14,919 nt of DNA from an uncultured Dysosmobacter sp. (GTDB lineage Bacteria; Bacillota; Clostridia; Oscillospirales; Oscillospiraceae): NCBI GenBank assembly GCA_934597465.1, contig CAKTSC010000012.1:1-14919 (forward strand). The letters are read 5' to 3'. Of the stretch, positions 7,232 through 14,791 are shown piece after piece. Each line of letters starts with the position of its first letter. Positions within the stretch are counted from its first letter, which is position 1. Made by a program: the position numbers and the translations under genes. Below the pieces are notes generated by a model. It ran no database searches. It was not told where the DNA came from and was given only the letters and a program-made list of their open reading frames with translations.

Positions 7232-8008
7232 ATGAAGCAAGCACAGTATTCGTTTTCCACCGGGGCCCTGTTCCCCTACGAGTCCGAGGACGCTCTCGCC
7301 ATGATCAAAGCCGCCGGGTTCGACTACGCCGAACTCATGCCCCAGGCCATCTCCGACGCCTCCGAGGCAGCCACCAGGAAGTTCGAAAAGACCGGCATCC
7401 GCCTCGCCTCCATCCACTATCCCCTGGTCATGTTCGGCGTGCTCTACACGGCGCATAAGACCATGCGGGAGGACGGCCGCAACTTCTCCCGGGACCTCTT
7501 GACCATGGGCCAGCGCATGGGCTGCCAGGTGCTGGTGGTCCATCCTCATTCCCCTAGCTACCCCGGCTACGAGGAGCTGCTGGAAAAGCCTGTGGTCGAC
7601 AATCTGCTGTGGCTCGCCGATGAGTGCGGCAAACGCGGCATCCTCATGGCCATGGAGAATTCTCCCTACACCTGCTCCACGGCGGAGAAGCTCACCGCCT
7701 ACGTGAAGGAGCTGGGCCATCCCAACATCCGGCCCATGGTGGACACCACCGAGGCTCGGGAGGCGGATGAGGACCCGGCCGCCTTCATCCGCGCCTGCCC
7801 TCCCTGCCACCTGCACATGAGCGACTATCTGGGCAATATCAAGCACCTGTCCGCCGGCGAGGGCGATACGGACTGGGCGGACGTTAAGGACGCCTTGGGC
7901 GACTACGAGGGCTTCTACACCCTGGAGCCCGCCTACAAGTTCTATCTCTCCGACACCCAGGAAAAGATCAGAAAGGGGTATGAATTCCTCTGTGAGCATT
8001 TCGCCTGA
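7232..8008 (+). CDS. Sugar phosphate isomerase/epimerase-type TIM barrel protein
   Basis: A 258-residue xylose-isomerase-like TIM barrel (AP endonuclease family 2 fold), probably a metal-dependent ketose or keto-acid isomerase or epimerase. Likely metal and catalytic residues are E142 (AMEN), D171 (MVDTTEA), H195 (HLHMSD) and E232 (YTLEP), with H62, H104 and H106 near the barrel mouth. The GEGDTDW segment (209-215) is the usual pre-terminal family motif. ATG 7232 has a good purine-rich site, AAGGAAAGGAAG (7214-7225); the in-frame ATG at 7175 is rejected because it lies within the stem-loops. It follows the only sizeable gap in the operon (88 bases), and its end is overlapped 29 bases by the next gene. 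Relatives act on tagatose, psicose, hydroxypyruvate or inosose derivatives, so the precise reaction is open. Confidence 0.85.
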   Translation: MKQAQYSFSTGALFPYESEDALAMIKAAGFDYAELMPQAISDASEAATRKFEKTGIRLASIHYPLVMFGVLYTAHKTMREDGRNFSRDLLTMGQRMGCQVLVVHPHSPSYPGYEELLEKPVVDNLLWLADECGKRGILMAMENSPYTCSTAEKLTAYVKELGHPNIRPMVDTTEAREADEDPAAFIRACPPCHLHMSDYLGNIKHLSAGEGDTDWADVKDALGDYEGFYTLEPAYKFYLSDTQEKIRKGYEFLCEHFA

Positions 8009-8966
8009 CAAGCAAGCGCGCATCGACGCCGCCCTGCTGTCCTTCGCCTGCGGGGACGCCCTGGGCATGGCCACGGAGTTCATGACCCGTGACCAGATAG
8101 AGCGCGCCTTCCCCGACGGCGTCACCCGCCTTTTGAGCCAAAAGGATTCCCAGAACCATGGGAACCTGACCCCCGGCTCCGTCACCGACGACACGGAGCA
8201 GGTGGCCTATTTGCTGGAGCGGTACCGGGCGAAGGGCCAAGTCACCGTAGCGGATACGGTGGACGCTCTCCTCGTTTGGATACGGGAGACCAGGGCGGTG
8301 GAGAAGCACTACATCGGGCCCAGCTCCCTCAAGGCGCTGACTGCCATCGAGAACGGCGCCGACCCGGCCACCGCAGGCACCGGCACCACCTGCGGCGGCA
8401 TCATGCGGATCCCGGCGGCGGTGTGCTTCGACCCGGACCAGACCATGGACCGGCTGCGGAAGAACGTCCGCGCCGCCCTGCTGCCCACCCACAACACCTC
8501 GGAAGCCCTGGAGGCGTCGGGCTGCTACGGGGCGGCCCTGCTCACGGCCCTGAACGGGGGCACCGTGGCTGAGGTCGTCGAAGCAGCCCTGGAGAACGGC
8601 CCCCTGACGGAGGCCCTGGCCCCCTGGCGGGGCTGCGCCGCTTCCTCCGCGGCCCGCATCCGGGAAGCGGCCAGCTGGGGCCGGCTCCCCGACGAGGAAC
8701 TGTTCCACCGGCTCTACGACCTCTGGGGCACGGGCCTCCCCTCGGCGGACGTGTGCGGGGCGGTCTTCGCCCTATTCCTGGCGGCGGAAGGCAGCGCCTA
8801 TCGGGCCATCTCCCTGGGGGCGTCGCTGGGAGGCGACACGGACACCATCGCGGCTCTCGCCGGGGCGTTGACCGCGGCCCAAGCGGGCCATACCGACATC
8901 CCGGACCATATCACCGGGCCTGTACGGGCGGTGAACGGTCCGATCCTGAGGAGGCTGGGCCTGTGA
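7980..8966 (+). CDS. ADP-ribosylglycohydrolase-family protein
   Basis: A 328-residue member of the ADP-ribosylglycohydrolase (DraG/ARH, crystallin J1) family, which uses two Mg ions to hydrolyse ADP-ribose or similar glycosidic bonds. Family landmarks are in order: FACGDALGMATEF (22-34), the metal-binding TDDTE (69-73), GGIMRI (139-144) and the C-terminal GGDTDTIAALAG (284-295), which holds the second set of metal aspartates. No key acidic residue is missing. ATG 7980 is only one base after AGGGG, so GTG 7992 (12 bases shorter) is an equally plausible start; both leave the catalytic core intact. It overlaps the isomerase by 29 bases and shares a GTGA with the transporter gene. Members occur in sugar and nucleoside operons, where they may act on small glycosides or ribosides and not on modified proteins. 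Its true substrate here is unknown. Confidence 0.88.
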   Translation: MNSSVSISPDKQARIDAALLSFACGDALGMATEFMTRDQIERAFPDGVTRLLSQKDSQNHGNLTPGSVTDDTEQVAYLLERYRAKGQVTVADTVDALLVWIRETRAVEKHYIGPSSLKALTAIENGADPATAGTGTTCGGIMRIPAAVCFDPDQTMDRLRKNVRAALLPTHNTSEALEASGCYGAALLTALNGGTVAEVVEAALENGPLTEALAPWRGCAASSAARIREAASWGRLPDEELFHRLYDLWGTGLPSADVCGAVFALFLAAEGSAYRAISLGASLGGDTDTIAALAGALTAAQAGHTDIPDHITGPVRAVNGPILRRLGL

Positions 8967-10237
8967 AAAAAGGTTTCCTGAAGCGCGTCGGCGGCTACTT
9001 CGGCTGCCTCAAGGGGAACGATCGGGTGTGCATCGCCTTCCACTCCCTGTGGGGCGTGCCCTACACCTTCTATACCTATTACATCAGCCTGTACCTGAAG
9101 GAGATCGGCCTCACGGACACGGCCCTGGGCCGCCTGATGGTGGCGGGCACCGTGGCCTCCTTCCTGTTCAGCTTCATCTCCGCACCGCTGGTGGACCGGA
9201 TGGGCCGGAAGCGGGCCACCTTCGTGTTCGACCTGCTGTCCTCGGCCCTGCCGCCCCTCGTATACCTGTTCTCCAAAAACTTCTTCTTCGCGCTGCTCGC
9301 AGTGATCCTGTTCAACAGCAATAAGATCATGAGCATCGCCTATTATCTCGTCATGATCGAGGACAGCGACGAGGAGAGCCGGATCGTGGCCTTCAACCTG
9401 TTCAACATCATCACCGTGGCCGCGGGGCTGCTGATCCCCATCGCGGGCATCTTCGTGGACCGGTACGGGGTGGTGGCCACAGAGCGGGTGTTCCTCATCG
9501 TCTCCTTCCTCATGATGACCGCCATGATCCTGTTTCGGAACATGCTCCTCAAGGAGACCGCCATCGGCGAGAAGCTTCGGGCCGCCTCGGCGGGGAAGGG
9601 CCTCGCCGCCTTCTTCAAGGAGGCCTACAAGCCCTACGGGGACGCCATGGCCTTCCTGCGCCGGAACCGGGCGGCGCTGCTGTTCGTGCTCATCAACATC
9701 CTGTTCTACGTGTACATGAACCTGGGGTCCAACTACAGCCTGTACTTCGTGCCCTACTTCACGGATCGGCTGGGCATGGACGCCATGCAGTCCTCGGTCC
9801 TGGGCAGCGTCTACTATGGGGGGATGCTCTTTGCAATGATCCTCATCAACCCCCTCTTCGGCCGTCGGGGGCTGATCTTCGGGGTCCGCATGAGCGCTCT
9901 CGTCACCCTGCTGGGCCTCGTCGCCCTGGTGGTGATCCCGGCTAAGGCCTACGCCCTGGCCATCGCCGCCACCCTGGTTATGGCTCTTGGGTACGGCATG
10001 CTCAAGAGCGAGGTGGACGGGGGCCTGGCCGTATACACGGGCAGCGAGTATCAAAGCGGGGTCTACGCCCTGGCAAACCTGTTCTCCTCCGGGCTGGGGA
10101 TCGTGGTCACGGCCCTTTGCGCTGTCCTCTACCCCCACTTCCCCCGGTGGCTCTATATCCTCTGCAGCATATTGGTGTTCTTGATCCTGTTGGGTGCCTG
10201 TTTGGTGAAGGAGCCGAACCAGGCGGAAAGGAAGTGA
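8963..10237 (+). CDS. MFS transporter
   Basis: A 424-residue major facilitator protein with about twelve membrane segments. The loop between the second and third helices reads APLVDRMGRKRATF (74-87), a good match to the family motif A with D78, R79, G81 and R82-K83. A second, weaker version of the turn occurs as INPLFGRRGLIFG in the C-terminal half. The start is GTG 8963, fixed by TGAGGAGG (8947-8954) eight bases upstream; its TGA overlap with the upstream gene gives GTGA. It is four genes away from the ABC permeases, so the operon has two kinds of transporter. It could be a second importer, a proton-coupled carrier of a related compound, or an exporter of a pathway end product. Nothing in the sequence decides between them. 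Confidence 0.88.
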   Translation: MKKGFLKRVGGYFGCLKGNDRVCIAFHSLWGVPYTFYTYYISLYLKEIGLTDTALGRLMVAGTVASFLFSFISAPLVDRMGRKRATFVFDLLSSALPPLVYLFSKNFFFALLAVILFNSNKIMSIAYYLVMIEDSDEESRIVAFNLFNIITVAAGLLIPIAGIFVDRYGVVATERVFLIVSFLMMTAMILFRNMLLKETAIGEKLRAASAGKGLAAFFKEAYKPYGDAMAFLRRNRAALLFVLINILFYVYMNLGSNYSLYFVPYFTDRLGMDAMQSSVLGSVYYGGMLFAMILINPLFGRRGLIFGVRMSALVTLLGLVALVVIPAKAYALAIAATLVMALGYGMLKSEVDGGLAVYTGSEYQSGVYALANLFSSGLGIVVTALCAVLYPHFPRWLYILCSILVFLILLGACLVKEPNQAERK

Positions 10238-10240
10238 ACC

Positions 10241-11401
10241 ATGCCCTATCAACCCTTTACGTTCGTATTCCCCACCCGGATCGTCTTCGGGCCCGGGGAA
10301 AGCGGCCGCTGCGCCGAGCTGGTGGCGGAGCTGAAGCCTGAAAAGGTCTTCGTCTGCACCTATGCCGACGTGCGGCTGCCGGTGCTGGATCAGCTTTTGA
10401 CCGGCCTCGACCAGCGGAGCGTCCCCTATTACCTCCACGCCGCCTGCACCGCCAACCCTAGGGCGGAGCAGATCGACGAAGCCGCGGCCATCTTCCTCCG
10501 GGAGGGCTGCGATCTGGTGGTGGGCATAGGCGGCGGCTCCGTCATCGACACCTGCAAGGGAGTGGCGCTCCTGGCGAAGAACCCCTGCCCCGAAGGCGTC
10601 TGGGCCTACATCAGCGGGGAAAGGAGCGCCGAGAACGGGGCTTACCCCATCGGCCTGGTGGTGACCATCGCCTCCACCGGCTCCGAGAGCAACGAAAGCT
10701 TCGTAGTCATAGATCGGCTGGGGGAACAGAAGATGATCTGCAACCATCCCAGCGTCCGACCCACCTTCTCCATCTGCGACCCCACGTTGACCCTGACGCT
10801 CCCCAAGCGGCAGACGGCTCTCGGCGCGGCGGACATCTTCTCCCACGTGCTGGAGCAGTACCTCCACCGAGACGACGCGGTGGACGTGAGCGACAACATG
10901 TCCCTGGGCATCCTGGAGGCAGTCTACAAATGGGGCCCCGTGGCCAGTGAGACGCCGGGCGATCTTAACGCCCGGAGCAACCTCATGTGGGCCAGCATCC
11001 TGGCCATGTCCCGGGTTTTGGGCGTGGGCCACGAGGAGAACTGGCTCTGCCACATGCTGGAGCACGCGGTGTCGGCGAAATACAACATCGCCCACGGCGC
11101 GGGCATGACCGCCATCCTGCCCGCCTACCTTCGGTTCATCGCGCCCCAGGACGACGCGGGCAAGCTGGACGCCCTGAAAAAGCTCTTCGGAGCAGAGGAC
11201 GCGGCGTTGGGCCTGGAAGCATTTTTCCGGCGCATGGGCCTGCCCGTGAACCTGACGGAAGCCCTGGGCTTCACCCCCGATGAAGCCGTCGTCCGGGAGC
11301 TGGCCCAGAACGCCCTGCCCTGGGGAGACATGGCGGCGGGTGGCTACGCGCCCTTCACCCTGGAGGACGCCATCACAATTTTGAGCGAGGCATGCAAATG
11401 A
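10241..11401 (+). CDS. Iron-type alcohol dehydrogenase (butanol dehydrogenase/YqhD-like)
   Basis: A 386-residue group III alcohol dehydrogenase that probably reduces an aldehyde with NAD(P)H. The N-terminal nucleotide domain has VVGIGGGSVIDTCK (93-106). Metal ligands fit the family spacing: D198 and H202 (AADIFSHVLEQYL), H271 and H285 (CHMLEHAVSAKYNIAHG), with H275 between. The stretch STGSESN (145-151) is also typical of the butanol dehydrogenase branch. AAAGGAAG (10227-10234) precedes ATG 10241, which lies three bases after the transporter stop, and the 3' end overlaps the next gene in ATGA. In a catabolic operon an enzyme of this type usually disposes of an aldehyde such as lactaldehyde or glycolaldehyde formed by an aldolase, regenerating NAD(P)+. 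That role is inferred; the aldehyde is unknown. Confidence 0.9.
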   Translation: MPYQPFTFVFPTRIVFGPGESGRCAELVAELKPEKVFVCTYADVRLPVLDQLLTGLDQRSVPYYLHAACTANPRAEQIDEAAAIFLREGCDLVVGIGGGSVIDTCKGVALLAKNPCPEGVWAYISGERSAENGAYPIGLVVTIASTGSESNESFVVIDRLGEQKMICNHPSVRPTFSICDPTLTLTLPKRQTALGAADIFSHVLEQYLHRDDAVDVSDNMSLGILEAVYKWGPVASETPGDLNARSNLMWASILAMSRVLGVGHEENWLCHMLEHAVSAKYNIAHGAGMTAILPAYLRFIAPQDDAGKLDALKKLFGAEDAALGLEAFFRRMGLPVNLTEALGFTPDEAVVRELAQNALPWGDMAAGGYAPFTLEDAITILSEACK

Positions 11402-12849
11402 CGAACTATGACGTATTGATCGTGGGCGGGGGGAGCGTAGGCTGCGCCATCGCCTACGCCCTGAGCCGTTACGACCTCACCGTTGCCGTGGCGGAGAAGG
11501 AGCTGGACGTGGGCATGGGCACCAGCGGCCGCAACAGCGGCGTGGTCCACGCCGGATTCAACAACCGGCCCGGCAGCCTCATGGCCAAGCTCTGCGTGGA
11601 GGGCAACGAGGGCTTCGAGGCCCTGTGCAAGACGCTGGACATCCCTTATAAGAAGACCGGCAAGCTCATCGTGGGCTACGACGAGGCGGATCGCCAGGCC
11701 CTCATCAAATTGAAGGAGCAGGGTGAGAAGAACGGGGTCAAGGGCCTCAGCATCATCGACGGGGACGCCATCCGGGCCATCGAGCCCGATTTGCCCGCCA
11801 GCTGGGCCATGCTCTCCAGCAACACCGCCGTGTTCAACCCCTTCCTCTACTCCATCCACCTGGCGGAGGCCTCGGCCCAGAACGGGATCCAGTACTACCT
11901 GAACAGCCCCGTCACCGCCGTGGAAGCCACGGAGGATGGATATCGGGTCCAGGCCGGGGACCATGTCCTCGCCTGCCGGACCCTGATCAATTCGGCAGGC
12001 CTCTTCGCCGACAGGGTGTCTGCCATGGCTGGGGACCCCTCCTTCACCATCTACCCCTGCCGGGGCGAATACTACCTGCTGGACAAGGGGGCCTTGAAGA
12101 TGCCCGTGTACCCGGTGCCCCGGCCCGGCGTAGGGGGGCTGGGCGTCCACCTCACGGTCACCGTGGACGGGAACATCCTCATCGGTCCCAGCGCGGACTA
12201 CATTGAAAATCACGAGGACTACAGCACCACGGAGCCCATCCTGGATCAGCTCCGGCGGGAGGCCATGATCCTGCTACCCACGCTGAACATGCGGACCGTC
12301 ATCGGCACCTACGCCGGGGTCCGACCCAAGCTGGTGAAGAAGGGCGAGGCCAACTTCGGCGATTTCGTCATCGAGCGGAGCCCCAAGGCGAAGCACCTCA
12401 TCAACCTCATCGGCATTGAATCCCCCGGCATCACCGCCTCCATGCCCATCGCCCGGATGGTGTTGGATATCCTTTCCGAGGATACGGAGCTCGTCGAAAA
12501 GCCCGATTTCGTCTCCACCTACCGGGGCATCCCTCCCTTCGCGGAGCTCTCCCGGGCGGAGCAGCGGGCGCTGATCAAGCAAGATCCGGACTACGGGGAC
12601 GTGGTCTGCCGCTGCGAGACCGTGACTCGGGCCCAGGTGAAGCGGGCCCTCCACAACCCCATCGGCGCCACCGGCGTCATCGCCGTGAAGAACCGGACCC
12701 GGTCCACCATGGGCCGCTGCAACGGGGGCTACTGCTTCCAGCGGATCGTGGAGCTGCTGCTTTCTGAGGGCAAGGCACCCGGGGACATCGACCTGAAGCG
12801 GCGGGGGGATCGTCCCCTGCTGGGCTATGTGAAAGGAGGGCGAGCGTGA
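11398..12849 (+). CDS. FAD-dependent oxidoreductase with C-terminal Fe-S domain, GlpA-like
   Basis: A 483-residue protein of the DAO superfamily, related to anaerobic glycerol-3-phosphate dehydrogenase and L-2-hydroxyglutarate oxidase. The FAD-binding GGGSVG (10-15) is followed by the GTSGRNSGVVHAGF segment (41-54). The middle shows GTYAGVRPK (303-311) and ESPGITASMPIA (341-352), both typical of this family. A C-terminal BFD-like domain carries C404, C406, C441 and C446 (CRCE, then CNGGYC), the four-cysteine pattern of a [2Fe-2S] site. ATG 11398, not ATG 11392, is chosen: GAGG (11387-11390) is seven bases away and the start forms ATGA with the upstream stop. The gene is followed by the usual partners of such dehydrogenases: a second FAD/NAD protein and a DUF1667 protein. 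It probably feeds electrons from a hydroxy-acid or polyol phosphate to the partner flavoprotein. Substrate is inferred from family only. Confidence 0.86.
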   Translation: MTNYDVLIVGGGSVGCAIAYALSRYDLTVAVAEKELDVGMGTSGRNSGVVHAGFNNRPGSLMAKLCVEGNEGFEALCKTLDIPYKKTGKLIVGYDEADRQALIKLKEQGEKNGVKGLSIIDGDAIRAIEPDLPASWAMLSSNTAVFNPFLYSIHLAEASAQNGIQYYLNSPVTAVEATEDGYRVQAGDHVLACRTLINSAGLFADRVSAMAGDPSFTIYPCRGEYYLLDKGALKMPVYPVPRPGVGGLGVHLTVTVDGNILIGPSADYIENHEDYSTTEPILDQLRREAMILLPTLNMRTVIGTYAGVRPKLVKKGEANFGDFVIERSPKAKHLINLIGIESPGITASMPIARMVLDILSEDTELVEKPDFVSTYRGIPPFAELSRAEQRALIKQDPDYGDVVCRCETVTRAQVKRALHNPIGATGVIAVKNRTRSTMGRCNGGYCFQRIVELLLSEGKAPGDIDLKRRGDRPLLGYVKGGRA

Positions 12850-14075
12850 CCATGGAACGAGCTGATCTTGTGGTCATCGGCGGCGGCCCCGCGGGGCTGG
12901 CAGCGGCGGTCAGAGCAAAGGAAAGCGGCATGGGGCGGGTGCTGCTCCTGGAACGAAACCCGGTGCTGGGCGGCATCCTGAACCAGTGCATCCACGACGG
13001 CTTTGGCGTGCTGCGCTTCGGCAGCGCCATGTCCGGCCCCGAGTACGCGGCCCGATTCATCCAGATGGCTAAGGACGCCGGGGTGGAAGCCGTCACCGGC
13101 GCCATGGTGGTGGAGCTTACCCCCGACAAAAAGGTGACCTACATCACCCCCCAGGGCCTCTTCGAGGTCCAGACCAAGGCCGTCATTTTGTCCACAGGCT
13201 GCCGGGAGCGCACGAGAGGTGCCCTGGCCGTGCCCGGGAACCGGCCCGCGGGGGTGTACACGGCGGGCGTGGTCCAATACCTCATGAACATGCGCAACAT
13301 CGCCTTTGGCAAGAACGTGGTCATCATGGGCTCCGGCGACATCGGTCTCATCATGGCCCGACGCATGACCCTGGAGGGGGCCAGAGTCCACTGCGTCCTC
13401 GAAAAGCTGCCCTTCTGTTCGGGCCTGCCCAGAAATGTGCGGCAATGCATTGAAGATTTCGATATCCCCCTGTGCCTCGCAGAGACCGTAAAGGAGATCC
13501 ACGGAGACGACCATATCACCCACGTCATCACCGCCAAGGTGGACGAAAAGGGCCGGTTCATCTCCGGCACGGAGCGGACCATCCCCTGCGACGTGCTGGT
13601 GCTATCCGTGGGCCTGATCCCGGAGAACGAACTTGCCAAGGCCTGCGGCATAGAGATGGATCCCGTCACCGGCGGCGCACTGGCGGATGGGGATCTGATG
13701 ACCTCGGTCCCCGGTGTCTTCTCCTGCGGCAACGGCCTCCACGTCCACGACCTCGTGGATCTGGTGTCCGAGGAAGGCGAACGGGCGGCGGAGCACGCGG
13801 CGGCCTATCTAAAGGGTGAGATAAACAAGCAGATGGTCCCCGTGACCGTCTCCGACGGCATCCGCTACGTTCTGCCCCGACAGCTGACCGCCGGCGAGGA
13901 CGGTTACCTGTCCATGCGGGTCATGCTCCCCGGCCGGGACCAAAAGCTGATGGTCACGGCGGGCGGTAAGACCCTGGTCAGCAAGAAAATGAAGCGGGTC
14001 ATGCCCTCGGAGATGATCCGCCTGAAGGTGAAGAACGTGCCCGTCTCAGAACAGGTGGAGGTGAGCCTCGTATGA
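12846..14075 (+). CDS. NAD(P)/FAD-dependent oxidoreductase partner subunit
   Basis: A 409-residue two-dinucleotide-fold flavoprotein of the pyridine nucleotide-disulfide oxidoreductase type. FAD binds at GGGPAG (12-17), NAD(P) at GSGDIG (162-167), and GVFSCGN (290-296) is the conserved second FAD segment. The usual redox-active CxxxxC disulfide is absent from the N-terminal part, so it is not a thioredoxin or lipoamide reductase. A short extra C-terminal region (about 330-409) ends with a basic stretch. GTG 12846 is chosen because AGGAGG (12834-12839) is six bases upstream and it forms GTGA with the preceding stop; ATG 12852 is possible. With the GlpA-like subunit and DUF1667 protein it probably forms a complex that passes electrons from the oxidised substrate to NAD. 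This trio is known beside glycerol kinase in some anaerobes, but no kinase or glycerol facilitator is present here. Confidence 0.85.
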   Translation: MTMERADLVVIGGGPAGLAAAVRAKESGMGRVLLLERNPVLGGILNQCIHDGFGVLRFGSAMSGPEYAARFIQMAKDAGVEAVTGAMVVELTPDKKVTYITPQGLFEVQTKAVILSTGCRERTRGALAVPGNRPAGVYTAGVVQYLMNMRNIAFGKNVVIMGSGDIGLIMARRMTLEGARVHCVLEKLPFCSGLPRNVRQCIEDFDIPLCLAETVKEIHGDDHITHVITAKVDEKGRFISGTERTIPCDVLVLSVGLIPENELAKACGIEMDPVTGGALADGDLMTSVPGVFSCGNGLHVHDLVDLVSEEGERAAEHAAAYLKGEINKQMVPVTVSDGIRYVLPRQLTAGEDGYLSMRVMLPGRDQKLMVTAGGKTLVSKKMKRVMPSEMIRLKVKNVPVSEQVEVSLV

Positions 14076-14434
14076 AGAAGATGGAATTGACCTGCGTGGT
14101 CTGCCCCAACGGGTGCTTGCTCACCGTGTGGCAGGAGAACGGGGAGACCAGGGTGGAGGGCGCGGCCTGCAAGAACGGCGTCGCCTATGGCCAGACGGAA
14201 CTGACGGACCCCCGCCGTGTCCTGACCACCAGCGTGGCGGTGAACGGCGGCGTGCTGCCCCTAGTCAGCGTCCGCAGTACCGCCCCCATCCCCCGGGCGG
14301 CCCTGCTCCCCGCGGTAGCGGCCCTGAAGGACCTCATCGTAGATGCCCCGGTCCACATCGGCGACCTCGTCTACGAGGATCCGACCATCGGCCTCACCCT
14401 CCTGGCCTCCCGAAACGTGGAGAAAGCGGAGTGA
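14072..14434 (+). CDS. DUF1667 small cysteine protein
   Basis: A 120-residue protein with four cysteines near the N-terminus, C8, C11, C15 (CVVCPNGC) and C33 (AACKNG). The pattern resembles an iron-sulfur or other metal-binding site. The rest is mixed, with the characteristic motif VSVRSTAPIPRAALL (65-79) of the family. GGAGGTGA (14057-14064) is an almost perfect ribosome site seven bases before ATG 14072, which overlaps the upstream stop as ATGA. DUF1667 proteins are regularly encoded next to GlpA-like and NAD(FAD) dehydrogenases and are thought to be a small electron-transfer or assembly subunit; its exact function is not established. It is the last gene of the operon. Confidence 0.85.
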   Translation: MKKMELTCVVCPNGCLLTVWQENGETRVEGAACKNGVAYGQTELTDPRRVLTTSVAVNGGVLPLVSVRSTAPIPRAALLPAVAALKDLIVDAPVHIGDLVYEDPTIGLTLLASRNVEKAE

Positions 14435-14456
14435 CGATCCTTCGACAGCAAACAAG

Positions 14457-14485
14457 ACCGCTTCCGGCGTAGGAGGCGGTTTTTT
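14457..14485 (+). terminator. Rho-independent terminator of the operon
   Basis: ACCGCTTCC (14457-14465) pairs with GGAGGCGGT (14472-14480) to form a 9-bp stem with one G-U wobble around the loop GGCGTA. It is followed by a run of six T (14480-14485). It lies 23 bases after the stop codon of the DUF1667 gene and is the only clear terminator after the start of the operon, so the 14 genes are probably one transcription unit. Confidence 0.9.
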
Positions 14486-14791
14486 AGATACACTTCCTCA
14501 TTGAGGGCCTCAGGATGACGAAACATGCCGTGGGGGCTGTCCCGAAAACGGTTCGGAGACAATACCCTCAGCCTCACGCCGTCAGGGGAACCGAACACAC
14601 CTCGCTCAGCATGATAAAGCAGCTCTCTGCCGCTTTTCTATCATAATTTCATACGAATCAAGATTGGCTGTATCCGCACAAAATCGGCATAACGGTTTGT
14701 ATAAAGAATAGGGATCGTTCCCCCGCAACCAGATCAAGTGGATGTAACGGATGTTACATCCACTTTTGTTTACAGAGGCGAGGAGACAAGC
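14486..14791. other. Intergenic region with composition change
   Basis: I see no gene here. The first part is GC-moderate and holds a bulged hairpin at 14538-14561: TGTC and CCGAA pair with TTCGG and GACA around the loop AACGG, with one bulged A. From about 14635 the sequence turns AT-rich. TATAAA at 14700-14705 could be a -10 element for the following gene, but there is no good -35 at 16-18 bases, so I do not call a promoter. GGGA/TCCC at 14711-14722 makes a small dyad. A strong hairpin follows at 14736-14765. Confidence 0.6.
14736..14770 (+). terminator. Perfect 13-bp hairpin with T-rich tail, upstream of the last gene
   Basis: AAGTGGATGTAAC (14736-14748) and GTTACATCCACTT (14753-14765) pair perfectly over 13 bp with the four-base loop GGAT, followed by TTGTT and more T. 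It looks like an intrinsic terminator. It ends only about 26 bases before the next start codon, leaving no room for a promoter between, so it may act in the leader of that gene as an attenuator, or as a stop for read-through if the gene has a separate start. Either reading needs transcript data. Confidence 0.6.

Noticed and set aside
8798..11095. 765-codon open frame on the minus strand
   Set aside because: It lies opposite three well-supported plus-strand genes. Its product is low-complexity (rich in G, H, D, E, V) as expected from antisense reading of high-GC codons, with no recognisable motif.
14371..14598. 75-codon minus-strand frame across the terminator
   Set aside because: It runs through the terminator hairpin and into the end of the DUF1667 gene, and I find no convincing domain in it.
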